64,000 bases of DNA from Desulfosudis oleivorans (GTDB lineage Bacteria > Desulfobacterota > Desulfobacteria > Desulfobacterales > SURF-7), in assembly GCA_020723305.1 (NCBI GenBank), contig DYJC01000006.1, positions 62,001-126,000 of the forward strand, in the 5' to 3' direction. The position numbers and the translations under genes were made by a program. A model generated the notes under the pieces. It was given only the letters and a program-made list of their open reading frames with translations, had not been told where the DNA came from and ran no database searches. Numbering within the stretch: position 1 is the stretch's first letter; each line of letters begins with the position of its first letter. This document shows positions 54,836 through 63,998 of the stretch, piece by piece.

Positions 54836-57072
54836 TTTTAATTTTCTTTCACAATCACGACATAGTTTGCATCCGCGCCGTTTGCCCCGGCGGCCAGATT
54901 CCCTCCCAGGGTCACGCTGCCGGCCGGAAAATCCTTCCGGTACAAACGATGGAGCGGTGCTGACGGATTCGTGGTCGATAGATTCACTCCGGTATCCGTA
55001 TACCCCGACATCCAGTTCGGACGAGTCGCAGCTCCCCCATCATAGGCAATATACAACCGGATATTACGATCTGTCGTAAAGCTTATATAATTGTCATCTG
55101 TATTGTTCCGGTCACTGTTTGCGGTGTTGATCCAGATCCCATCCTCAAGGATCACCGGTATCGATGTTACCGTATAATCCGGAACATCCGTGTAATAAGC
55201 ATTCCCAGCCTCCAGTATGTTCTGCTTATAATTAAGAGGAAGAAGACCATAGAGAATATACGGCATGTCAATGTCCGCAACTGGTAAGCTGTTGTACCAC
55301 AGGTGCGCCATTACAACAAATCCCAGTCCGTTCGGATGGACATCATCAACGAACAGATTTGAAAAATTGTCATCCCCATTCAGAAAAAAGGAAAAAAAGT
55401 CCGGCCCGATTTGTATGCCGGTCAATTCAGTCGTAATCACCGTGTTGTATTCCTGAATAAGCTGATTCTGAGCAGAATTCAAGGGGTCTGCAACATCAAA
55501 AGAAGGCGGCACCAGCCCGACGATGGGAACAGCTCCTGCTGCAATCACCTTGTTGATCAGCGACTGCATGTTCCCTTTATACGTTCCATTGCAGGATGAA
55601 CCCGAACAGCCCAGACCGCTCTGTACCGGCAGCATCTTCCCTGCATCGTTCGTACCTAAAAGAATCAATACCTTGTTAACACCATCCTGACGATCCAGAA
55701 TCGTAGCAATCCGGTAAATGTTTGCATTATACGTGTCATCACCGGGTATCCCTTCATTGTAAACAATGGCCGGAATATTTAAATTCGTTGTAATCAGATC
55801 GGTCAAATTGGCTTCGTATCCCTGTATGGAGATGATCTCCCCGTTAATAGAACGATTATCCAGAGAAAAATTATCATCCGATCCGTTGGTAATGCTGTCT
55901 CCGACAGCAACTACATAATCTCCCTGAGCAGCAACCTTTACATTGGTATCGGATGCAACAGACGTTCCGTTATCATATAATACTGCCTCCAGAGAATAAT
56001 TGCCACGAGGTATACTGAAACACTCGGAAGAAAAAACACCTCTCGGGCTTTCCGTGACAGACTCACACTCTGTTCCATTCAAAAAGAATTTCACTGCTCT
56101 GTTCGCAGGCATGTTATACGCTATGGCAGACAGGATCAGGTTGCTTGATGTTGTAACCGAATGTGCAAGAGGCGTTGCCAGCACGATCTTCGGATCACTC
56201 AAAGGAGTATCAATGGATATATTGTCAAACGAGGCTTCTTCCTGGGTATATAATGCAACACTCCCTGTGGACAGGCTCGTATCATATACGCCGAATAAAG
56301 AATCACCATCCACTGTAATATGAATCAAACTGCCGATCAAAACAATCTCCACATGGATGGTTTGTCCTTTGGTATACCCTCTTGCATTGGTCGCAATCGG
56401 ATAAAATACCCCTCCAACCTTTTTTTCCAATCGGGTAAATCCGTATCGGGCATTGAAGGACAATCGATAATAATTGTTGTTATCTGAATATCGGAACATC
56501 ACGCCAATATCATTCCCCTTTTGACCAAGTGGTGTTAAATCTGCATTGAATCGGTAGTTCGCAAGACCCAACCCTTCCGGCAAATATGTGTATAATCCAG
56601 TGTGATGAGCTTTGTCATAAGTACTCCCGCCAAAAGCGGCTGTCTGGCGATATTGATTGCTGATAACCTGCCAGGTAGCACTTTTGCCTGAATCACTGAC
56701 CAGGGTCCATCCATTGGCATTGCCATCGCTGAAATCATCAACAATCGGTATGGATACGGTATTGTTCGCAACTGTAAAATTGGAAGATACAACTATGGTA
56801 TTCCCTGAATCCATTGCAATTGAGGCTTTGATCTGGTGCGATCCGTCAATAAGCTGCATTGTGTCAAAAGGCGCTGTCGCAACGGTTTCAACAGGTGCTG
56901 TTCCAACACATGTTGGACAACTGCTGGTTTTCAACAAAATCACCTTGTCGATGATAAAACCATCCTCACGCATCCATACATTGACCGTATGCTTACCAAT
57001 CGAAGGAATCGTAACCGTCGCAACCGGGCCATCCATGGTACTCTGACTCCAGGTCCAGGAAGGTAAAAAACC
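54836..57072. repeat. 2.24-kb direct repeat, right copy
   Basis: Counterpart of 44300-46536 in the same orientation; see that entry. Both boundaries match: 2 bases past the stop on one side, and within the sugar-binding region (coding '...SWTWSQ' side) on the other. Confidence 0.9.
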
Positions 57073-59157
57073 GGACATCCGGTCACTGGTGGATACGGCA
57101 TTACTGTTTAAACCCACATGAACCGAATCATCATTGTCGGTGGGCCCTACCCCGCGAACCCAGACATAATAAGTGCCGGTCTGCATAAATTCCACCCGGT
57201 AATCCATTCGAGGACTGTTCGTCACAAAACCGCTGTTCCGGTTGACACCGATACTGGGGGATGCTTCCATAGAAGCATCTCCTGAAGATCCGGCAGGATA
57301 TACCTTTACCCAGTCATGACCACCCTGGGATAGCTTGCTCCAGTAATTCTCTGCTTCAATCGATACGATACCTCCGGATTCCATAAAATAGCCCTGCTCC
57401 GCTTCTGCAAAATCAAACGGAGGAGACTCATCCACGGAAAAAGGCACACCGGCCATTGCCGGATCGTCAAGATAAAAACGAACTTGGGAAACATTGGTGT
57501 CCGGGGTGGAGAAAACATAAATATCACCGGACACGGTTCTGCCGTCAAGCGGTGATGGATTTGATCGATTTTGGGAAGTACTCACCTGTAACCGGTAATC
57601 GGTAACAATCAACGATACGGTGACTGTGTCCTCCGCGTATCCCGGTGCCGTAGCCGTTATCGTCCCATTATAATTGCCTTTTGCTAAACCCGTTGCATCC
57701 ACAGATACCGTTACACTGCCGGGAGTGCTCCCGTTCACCGGCAAAACCGTCAACCACGATGCATTATCCGAAATACTATAACCGGCTATTGTCGAATTGC
57801 TCGTGTCAAGACTGACTGTCTGCGGTACTGTAGCAACACCCTGGTTGGCTGTAAAAAATAAGGTATCCGGAGTGAATATCAATTCTTGTGAAGAAACTAT
57901 CGGTTGAATAACAACAATATAATTGCTGAAAACATTTTTCGCCCCGGAAGCCAGATTGCCTCCTATGACAACAGTAGCACCTGCCGTAAAATTCTTTTGA
58001 TATACTTTAAAATAGCCCATCTCTTCCGATACGCCGATTGTCATGCCGGTTGCACTATACGCGCTTGACAACCATGCGGGCAGACCGGTGGCCCTGGAAT
58101 CATATCCGATATATACTGCCGAATCCTGGGAAATCGTAAACGTTAAAAATGAAGCGGAAGTATTTGTCTTGTCAGCATTTCTGGTCTTGATCCATTTTTC
58201 AGTTCCGGTTGACAATCCAGAAGGAATGGATGTAACCACAAAGGTTCTGTCCAGATAGTATTGTTGGCCGACTGCCATACTTGCAATTGCGTAATTTGAA
58301 GGAGTCAGTATGACAGCAATTTCACCTGGGGTATTGTTTACCGTCAGATTTACCTGAACAGTATCATTGATATATCCGCTCGCAGCAGCGGTAATGGTTG
58401 CAGTATAATTTCCAGGAGTAAGTCCATTGGCACTAACCGATACAGTCAGACTCGCCGGTGTGTTCCCGCTTACCGGGGTCACACTCAGCCAGGACGCATT
58501 ATCACTTATGCTGTAGCTTGCAACACCTGCATTCGTTGTTCCCAGGCTGATGCTTTGAGATCCGGTGCCTCCCCCTTGATTCACGGCAAAAGATAAAATG
58601 TCAGGAGAAAATATCAATTCCGGAGCAGGCACTATTGGTTGAATAACTACAATATAATTGCTGAAAACATTTGCAGCCCCGGCAGCCAGATTGCCCCCCA
58701 TGGATATAACACTGCCTGCGGAAAAAGTCTTTTGATATACATTAAAATGTCCCATTCCGTCTGATACGCCGATAGTCATATCTGTCGAACTATATGTACC
58801 TGACAGCCAGACAGGCAACCCGGTGGCTCTGGAATCGTATCCAACATAAACGATTGAATCCTGGGAAATGGAAAACGTCAGAAATGAAGCCGAAGTCTTT
58901 GATTTGTCGGCATTCCTCGTCTTGATCCACTTCTCGGCCCCGACCGACAATCCGGAAGGAATGGATGTAATCACATAGGTTCTGTCCAGATAGTATTGTT
59001 GACCGACTGCCATGCTTGCAAGTGCGTAGTTTGAAGGCGTTAAAATCTGATCTGCATGAGCTGCTTTTGTGAAATTTAGAAACAAACATACCGCAGTGAT
59101 TGCAAGTAAAAATGTTGTTGCATTCAGCCTTGTTTTACAATTCATATTTTTCTTCAT
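54838..59157 (-). CDS. giant secreted SGNH-hydrolase protein with BACON-like and PxWLS modules (copy 2)
   Basis: 1439 residues from ATG 59157 (AGGGG 9 bases upstream). Signal peptide 'ATTFLLAITAVCLFLNFTKA', no lipobox, so probably released. Order: PxWLS module ('YYLDRTYVITSIPSGL', 'LPVWLSGTYSS'), BACON-like repeat, second PxWLS module, second BACON-like repeat, then the same carbohydrate-binding, laminin-G-like, SGNH and C-terminal PxWMS regions as copy 1. The last ~745 residues are identical to copy 1; the N-terminal halves differ in architecture and anchoring. The SGNH residues GDS, GTND and D-x-x-H are intact. A lipoprotein and a soluble version with the same enzyme end may act in two places. 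Confidence 0.85.
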   Translation of the reverse strand: MKKNMNCKTRLNATTFLLAITAVCLFLNFTKAAHADQILTPSNYALASMAVGQQYYLDRTYVITSIPSGLSVGAEKWIKTRNADKSKTSASFLTFSISQDSIVYVGYDSRATGLPVWLSGTYSSTDMTIGVSDGMGHFNVYQKTFSAGSVISMGGNLAAGAANVFSNYIVVIQPIVPAPELIFSPDILSFAVNQGGGTGSQSISLGTTNAGVASYSISDNASWLSVTPVSGNTPASLTVSVSANGLTPGNYTATITAAASGYINDTVQVNLTVNNTPGEIAVILTPSNYAIASMAVGQQYYLDRTFVVTSIPSGLSTGTEKWIKTRNADKTNTSASFLTFTISQDSAVYIGYDSRATGLPAWLSSAYSATGMTIGVSEEMGYFKVYQKNFTAGATVVIGGNLASGAKNVFSNYIVVIQPIVSSQELIFTPDTLFFTANQGVATVPQTVSLDTSNSTIAGYSISDNASWLTVLPVNGSTPGSVTVSVDATGLAKGNYNGTITATAPGYAEDTVTVSLIVTDYRLQVSTSQNRSNPSPLDGRTVSGDIYVFSTPDTNVSQVRFYLDDPAMAGVPFSVDESPPFDFAEAEQGYFMESGGIVSIEAENYWSKLSQGGHDWVKVYPAGSSGDASMEASPSIGVNRNSGFVTNSPRMDYRVEFMQTGTYYVWVRGVGPTDNDDSVHVGLNSNAVSTSDRMSGFLPSWTWSQSTMDGPVATVTIPSIGKHTVNVWMREDGFIIDKVILLKTSSCPTCVGTAPVETVATAPFDTMQLIDGSHQIKASIAMDSGNTIVVSSNFTVANNTVSIPIVDDFSDGNANGWTLVSDSGKSATWQVISNQYRQTAAFGGSTYDKAHHTGLYTYLPEGLGLANYRFNADLTPLGQKGNDIGVMFRYSDNNNYYRLSFNARYGFTRLEKKVGGVFYPIATNARGYTKGQTIHVEIVLIGSLIHITVDGDSLFGVYDTSLSTGSVALYTQEEASFDNISIDTPLSDPKIVLATPLAHSVTTSSNLILSAIAYNMPANRAVKFFLNGTECESVTESPRGVFSSECFSIPRGNYSLEAVLYDNGTSVASDTNVKVAAQGDYVVAVGDSITNGSDDNFSLDNRSINGEIISIQGYEANLTDLITTNLNIPAIVYNEGIPGDDTYNANIYRIATILDRQDGVNKVLILLGTNDAGKMLPVQSGLGCSGSSCNGTYKGNMQSLINKVIAAGAVPIVGLVPPSFDVADPLNSAQNQLIQEYNTVITTELTGIQIGPDFFSFFLNGDDNFSNLFVDDVHPNGLGFVVMAHLWYNSLPVADIDMPYILYGLLPLNYKQNILEAGNAYYTDVPDYTVTSIPVILEDGIWINTANSDRNNTDDNYISFTTDRNIRLYIAYDGGAATRPNWMSGYTDTGVNLSTTNPSAPLHRLYRKDFPAGSVTLGGNLAAGANGADANYVVIVKEN

Positions 59158-59273
59158 CTTGATAACCCCTGATGCCTGATAGGCATTAATAGTGCTACGC
59201 AAAACCTTACAATACTTTTTTATATAATGAATTCAAATAAATTGCAAATTTTATGAAACAGTAAAGATTTATT

Positions 59274-60482
59274 TTAATTCTTTATATCCGCACGTGATGA
59301 ATACTGTTCTATAATCGTTTGAATGATCTGTTTATATTCTTCTGCAAATTTCTCTCTCGTATGATTATTTCTTGCATATTCCCACGCAGTTCTTGCCATA
59401 ACCTTCAATTTTTCTTCAGGGTATGCGGAAACCCTTTGAACTGTTTCCTGAATTTCCAGTATTGAACATTGTCGAAGAATAAAACCAAAACCATCCACAT
59501 CCACACCGCTTTCATAGCTGATGATAGGAATCAGACCTGCCTGCAAACAGTTTATAACAGCGCCGGCCTGTGCTTCGGCGCAGGATGGATAAACCAGACC
59601 GATACATTTGCCGGTAAGATCAATAAAAGCCTCACTGCCGATGTCCAGCCAGCCATATGTATGAATATTCGGCGTCTCATACAGTTCTTTATAATAGGCT
59701 TTTTCAAACCTTTGATCCTGTTCTACCGGGCCGCAAACCGTAAGGTGATGATCCGGCATTCCGGCAAAAGCCTCCAATACCAGATCCAGGCCCTTGTGCA
59801 CCAGCCCATCGCTTCCGAGCCACATATAATTTTTTCGACATTCATCAAACTTTTTATTATCAGGCCATGGCAAAGAAACAACTGCTGGATTGCTGGTTTG
59901 AAAAAAAGGTTTTTTTGCAAAAGCGTATGTGTCAACAGTAAATTGGTTCCCTTTTATCGTTGCTATATCTGCATGCTCGATGGCCCAATTGGGCTGAATC
60001 CATTTTAAACTGGTCATTGTTATTCCACGTCTCTGCTGTAATTCCAGATTTCTCTTGTAAGCGGCTGTGTTATTGAACAGGAAATGAGATGTCTCCAAAT
60101 GCACTATTTTAATGCAATCCGGATTCAATCTTTTCCCGATCTGCAGAAAAGAAGAACGGGCGGAAACGAAAAAAGAATATTTTTTTTGGGGAATAAATGA
60201 AAAATTACGGAAATCGATAACATCGACAGCATAACCTAACTCCTGAAATGTTTTTCCGATCTGCAAAGATTCCCAATCATGTGTGTGTTTTGTGGATACC
60301 GCCTCCCCAGGTTTCAATAAAAATGGATCCAGTATGTATGCCAGCAACACATTTCCATTATATCCGTTACGGGGGTTCAAGGAAACCATTCGTTCGGAAT
60401 AGGAAGGTTGTGAATATTTTGAAATTTCATACCCAAATGAACGGGTTATGCGTTTGAGAATTTTTATGAAAAAATGATTCAT
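59274..60482 (-). CDS. glycosyltransferase (GT-B, group 1-like)
   Basis: 402 residues from ATG 60482. 'VLLAYILDPFLLKPGEAVST' and 'GYAVDVIDFRNFSF' form the N-terminal half, 'NYMWLGSDGLVHKGLDLVLE' and 'HLTVCGPVEQDQRFEKAYY' the start of the C-terminal donor domain, 'IGLVYPSCAEAQAGAVINCL' the Glu-containing donor site. The frame runs on upstream to 60572, but those extra 30 codons translate the short repeat element ('LDSGFRRND') and are not gene. Ribosome site is weak. Likely part of the leftward polysaccharide run, though repeat copy D lies between it and the PIG-L gene. Confidence 0.75.
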   Translation of the reverse strand: MNHFFIKILKRITRSFGYEISKYSQPSYSERMVSLNPRNGYNGNVLLAYILDPFLLKPGEAVSTKHTHDWESLQIGKTFQELGYAVDVIDFRNFSFIPQKKYSFFVSARSSFLQIGKRLNPDCIKIVHLETSHFLFNNTAAYKRNLELQQRRGITMTSLKWIQPNWAIEHADIATIKGNQFTVDTYAFAKKPFFQTSNPAVVSLPWPDNKKFDECRKNYMWLGSDGLVHKGLDLVLEAFAGMPDHHLTVCGPVEQDQRFEKAYYKELYETPNIHTYGWLDIGSEAFIDLTGKCIGLVYPSCAEAQAGAVINCLQAGLIPIISYESGVDVDGFGFILRQCSILEIQETVQRVSAYPEEKLKVMARTAWEYARNNHTREKFAEEYKQIIQTIIEQYSSRADIKN

Positions 60483-60508
60483 CTTATAACCGTCAATTGT
60501 ATCCTGTT

Positions 60509-60629
60509 GAGCCAATTTCAAAAGTACATTATTGTCATTCCGGCGAAAGCCGGAATCCAGTATTTTCGCCACTTTCTGGACACCGGCTTTCGCCGGTGTG
60601 ACGCTTTTTGATAGTTTTGAAATTGGCTC
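60509..60629. repeat. short inverted-repeat element, copy D (121 bp)
   Basis: The best-preserved copy: perfect 15-bp ends GAGCCAATTTCAAAA / TTTTGAAATTGGCTC, and two internal hairpins, ATTCCGGCGAAAGCCGGAAT and ACACCGGCTTTCGCCGGTGT. Same orientation as copies C and E, opposite to A. Confidence 0.85.
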
Positions 60630-60642
60630 TGTTGCCTATCAA

Positions 60643-61431
60643 TTACTTTATCAGGCCTGACAGCTTGTTAAACAGTCTTCTATATATATTCTTTTTTGGA
60701 GGGTGAGCCGGCAACTTGGGAATCTTGATCGTAATCATGTTTAACGGAAATACTGTTCCTAACAGACTGTCTTTTTCCTCTTCAAGGCTGTCCTTTATGA
60801 ATGATTCTTCGTCAGGCCACTGATACCCTTCATACCATGTCCAGCATCCATTCTTTTTATATATCATAGCGATATCATTTGCGATATCTATATTTGTTTT
60901 AAACCTTACCGGTTTGGAATAAAAATCGGAAGCATATTTTGACATGAGTAGAAGCGATTTATTACTGCAATAATTGGAGAACCATAGCGAAAATCCCATT
61001 TCAGATTGAAGGCTTTTCACGGCGCGATATAGTTGGATATGATCTTCATGACCATACTCTCCCCATGGATTATGGGTAAATATATTTTGATAACCGGATA
61101 ATCTGGTTTTTAATTCACTTCGCAACCTGGGAAAATTAGCAATATATTTATCCGGTGAAATTCGATGATTTGCGATTTCAATACCAATATCCGTAACAAC
61201 TGGATTTTTCCAATCAGCGCCATCCAATGTTTCGGATGCATCCAAGCCCAAACAGGTCATATTCTGCAATGGGTATTGCTTCAGACTTTCAATTCTTCCT
61301 TCAGTCCAGTCCGGTCTGGACTTATGCCCTACAAAACAGATAACGATATGCTCAACATTTGTAATAAGGGAACTGAACCATAAAATTTCATCATCCGGAT
61401 GAGCAGCGACAATAACCGACTTTTCAAACAA
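60643..61431 (-). CDS. PIG-L family deacetylase
   Basis: 262 residues. 'VIVAAHPDDEILWFSSLI' holds the zinc-binding AHPDDE motif, and 'THNPWGEYGHEDHIQLYRAV' the third zinc His (HxDH). A Rossmann-like LmbE/PIG-L domain fills most of the protein; 'GADWKNPV' and later parts vary. It should remove an N-acetyl group from a sugar or a related amide. It starts one base after the stop of the GNAT-type gene, so the two are coupled. Confidence 0.88.
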   Translation of the reverse strand: MFEKSVIVAAHPDDEILWFSSLITNVEHIVICFVGHKSRPDWTEGRIESLKQYPLQNMTCLGLDASETLDGADWKNPVVTDIGIEIANHRISPDKYIANFPRLRSELKTRLSGYQNIFTHNPWGEYGHEDHIQLYRAVKSLQSEMGFSLWFSNYCSNKSLLLMSKYASDFYSKPVRFKTNIDIANDIAMIYKKNGCWTWYEGYQWPDEESFIKDSLEEEKDSLLGTVFPLNMITIKIPKLPAHPPKKNIYRRLFNKLSGLIK

Positions 61432-62517
61432 TTATAGCTCCTTTTGCTTTGAAATAGATTTTTTTAGGATAGAGTGTATTTTTATGAAAGTCTTCTTCAT
61501 TATTGAAGCTGGAGTATTCTTTATGATCTGCGTGTTTGAGTTAAACCGATCCTTGGCTCCGAATGTATATTTGTACTCCTCGGTTCCTCTTCCGAAATCA
61601 TAATATTTAAAACCGTTTTCAATTGCATATTTAACACTTTCAGAAAAAATAACCGTTCCCGGTCTCACTTTTGAATAATTGTCATCAAAGCCGGTATTGC
61701 ATCCGACAAATGTGCTGTTTTTTCTGTCGAGAAAGGCAGAGTAGGCGGCAATTGGTTTAACGCCGTCCCATAAAATGTTCAACCATAAATAATTATTTTG
61801 AAAGCTGCGTGTCAGGATTTCACGAAACCGATCCACCATTAACCGGTATTGAGGCTGCCTTCTTTTTTCATAAAGATTGAGGAGAATTTCAATGGAATCC
61901 TTCAAATTATCCTTTGTTATGGATGTTGATCTGAAATCTATGTCCCGTTGAATCCTTCGAATGTAATAATTGATATCCTTATGGGCTCTTTTTGAAATGG
62001 TCTCAAGACAATACCGGTCCCAGGTTTCCGGCAGCTCAATATAAGGGCATTCAGTTTGTTTTAAGGTTTTGATCAAATAATTTTTTGACGTAAACAAATT
62101 TGTGAAAAACGCAAAGCGTGGATCTGAAATTTCGTTTAGCGAGAGGCTGTCCCAGCGAATTTTTTTCTTAAAAAATAAAGCAAAAGCAGACAATGCCGTT
62201 TCACTTTCATCCGGTATACAAACAAACCCGGAATGATCTGCCCAAGCACTGCCGGAAGAAACAAAATCAGTTGATGAAAAAAATCTATTTGCTTTATGAG
62301 TGCGGAAACCAAGCGGTAAAAAGGCAACAGGTGGAGTGGAACTCTCTTTTCGGGCTGTTAGCACTATCCATTGAAATGGCGTAACTTCACACCAACTTCT
62401 AACCCAGGACCAGGACAAAAAAAAAGATGCGTTTTCGTCTTTTTCGTAGATTGAATCCCAGTCTTTTTTTACATCATCTATCTGTTTGAGATTTGATAAA
62501 ACATCAATTATCATCAT
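61432..62517 (-). CDS. GNAT-fold transferase (BioF2/CelD/FemAB-like)
   Basis: 361 residues. 'ASFFLSWSWVRSWCEV', 'VLTARKESSTPPVAFLPLGF', 'KRAHKDINYYIRRIQRDI', 'LLNLYEKRRQPQYRLM' and 'NGFKYYDFGRGTEEYKYTFG' match the acetyltransferase domain common in polysaccharide clusters (Acetyltransf_6/BioF2-like). It likely transfers an acyl or aminoacyl group onto a sugar. Distinct from the FemAB-like protein at 50595, so two such transferases serve the locus. It lies between the exporter ATPase and the PIG-L gene. Confidence 0.78.
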   Translation of the reverse strand: MMIIDVLSNLKQIDDVKKDWDSIYEKDENASFFLSWSWVRSWCEVTPFQWIVLTARKESSTPPVAFLPLGFRTHKANRFFSSTDFVSSGSAWADHSGFVCIPDESETALSAFALFFKKKIRWDSLSLNEISDPRFAFFTNLFTSKNYLIKTLKQTECPYIELPETWDRYCLETISKRAHKDINYYIRRIQRDIDFRSTSITKDNLKDSIEILLNLYEKRRQPQYRLMVDRFREILTRSFQNNYLWLNILWDGVKPIAAYSAFLDRKNSTFVGCNTGFDDNYSKVRPGTVIFSESVKYAIENGFKYYDFGRGTEEYKYTFGAKDRFNSNTQIIKNTPASIMKKTFIKIHSILKKSISKQKEL

Positions 62518-62549
62518 TTTGTCCGTAACATATTAACAGGTTAGATCAG

Positions 62550-63875
62550 CTATGTTCTTGACTGGTATTGTGTTGTCCAGTTTAAAAAAGGTCTGACAAC
62601 GCCTCCGAATTTATATGGCCAGTCTCCCCGGGCTGCATCACCCTCAAAGCTGTCAACCACATTAAAAGACACAATGTTTGGCTCGAAAAACTGCTTGATA
62701 TAAGGATCTACTGTTGTCAGGCTTACATGCACAAAGTGAGTGCCTTCAGAAAGGTAATTCCCCGGTATTGCGACAGTACTGACATATCTGCCGACTGGTC
62801 TTGGTTTTCGCCGCCATTCAGGGTCAAGGTCATCTGTAGCGAAAAGTTCTAGTCCGCTGTCATTAAAAAATTGAAGCCCCGGCAAAAGGATACTCCCGGA
62901 TTCCAGCACTTCAAATTCAAGCTCAAGTAATATATCCTTTCGTATATCCATATCCGTCTTGACTATACCATCGGCGTTTTTTACCCTGACTGCCCAGAGA
63001 CGTGCAATTTTATCTCCAGGAGCTTTGGCTGGATCAGACCATACTTTCTCAGCGCTTGATCCTCCTTCAGGGCATAAATATCTGCTGATCACCTTATGTG
63101 ACTCATCATCAATTTGCACACGCCCTTCATCCAGAAGGATCACCCTTTCACACAATCTTGAAACAGCCAGCATATTATGGGAAACAAAAAAAACAGTTCT
63201 TCCTTCCTGTCCCACATCCTCCATTTTATTGAGGCATTTCTGTTGAAATTTCGCATCACCAACAGCAAGAACTTCATCGATAAGCAATATCTCTGGATCG
63301 AGATGAGCAGCAACAGAAAAGGCAAGCCTCACCCGCATCCCGCTTGAGTATCTCTTTACAGGAGTATCAATAAATTTTTCAACCTCGGAAAAATCAACAA
63401 TCTGATCAAACTTCCGATCGATTTCAGTCTTTCTCATTCCCAAAATGGTTCCGTTCAGATAGATATTTTCCCTTCCGGTAAGATCCGGATGAAAACCTGT
63501 GCCCACTTCCAGAAGGCTGGAAACCCTTCCTCGTATTTCTGCTCTTCCACCTGTCGGATCAGTAACCTTTGAAAGTATTTTAAGAAGTGTGGATTTACCT
63601 GCCCCGTTTCTCCCTATTATACCAATCACCTCTCCACATTTAACTTCAAACGAAACGCCTCTTAACGGCCAGATAATGCTTGATGAGCTGTTGTTTGAAT
63701 CATTATCCTTTTCATCAAAAACATAAAGCGATCTGTATTTACGATAATTCTGTATCGGACTTTTGATAAAATCAATCGCCGTTCTCAGAAGACTATCATG
63801 CATGTCGTCTTTAAGTCCGATGCGGTATCTTTTGCTTATATTATCCACCAAAATAGCTGTATTTGAATCACTCAT
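62550..63875 (-). CDS. wzt: polysaccharide/O-antigen ABC exporter ATPase with sugar-binding C-terminal domain
   Basis: 441 residues. N-terminal ABC domain: Walker A '[17 protein letters not shown]', '[20 protein letters not shown]', signature '[16 protein letters not shown]', Walker B '[16 protein letters not shown]', switch His in '[13 protein letters not shown]'. From about residue 285 a Wzt-type carbohydrate-binding beta sandwich ('[20 protein letters not shown]', '[20 protein letters not shown]') that in relatives recognises the capped end of the glycan. With the Wzm permease it exports a finished lipid-linked polysaccharide. It heads the leftward run after Wzm. Confidence 0.9.
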   Translation of the reverse strand: MSDSNTAILVDNISKRYRIGLKDDMHDSLLRTAIDFIKSPIQNYRKYRSLYVFDEKDNDSNNSSSSIIWPLRGVSFEVKCGEVIGIIGRNGAGKSTLLKILSKVTDPTGGRAEIRGRVSSLLEVGTGFHPDLTGRENIYLNGTILGMRKTEIDRKFDQIVDFSEVEKFIDTPVKRYSSGMRVRLAFSVAAHLDPEILLIDEVLAVGDAKFQQKCLNKMEDVGQEGRTVFFVSHNMLAVSRLCERVILLDEGRVQIDDESHKVISRYLCPEGGSSAEKVWSDPAKAPGDKIARLWAVRVKNADGIVKTDMDIRKDILLELEFEVLESGSILLPGLQFFNDSGLELFATDDLDPEWRRKPRPVGRYVSTVAIPGNYLSEGTHFVHVSLTTVDPYIKQFFEPNIVSFNVVDSFEGDAARGDWPYKFGGVVRPFLNWTTQYQSRT

Positions 63876-63926
63876 TCGTTTTTCCCATCTTATTTATTCT
63901 TTATCAATATTCAGCGGCGTTTCTTA

Positions 63927-63998
63927 CTAGATAACGTCAACAAAAACTCGTTCCATACGTTTAAAATAAAGCGAACCGGTCAGAAGCAGCAATATAGA
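63927..63998 (-). CDS. ABC-2 type permease (Wzm), C-terminal end only
   Basis: Twenty-three codons and a TAG, open to the window edge: 'SILLLLTGSLYFKRMERVFV' then 'DVI'. 'G-x-x-Y-F-x-R-x-E-x-x-F-x-D-V' is the usual end of O-antigen/polysaccharide ABC-2 permeases, and Wzm normally precedes Wzt. The rest lies beyond the window. Confidence 0.75.
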   Translation of the reverse strand, partial: SILLLLTGSLYFKRMERVFVDVI

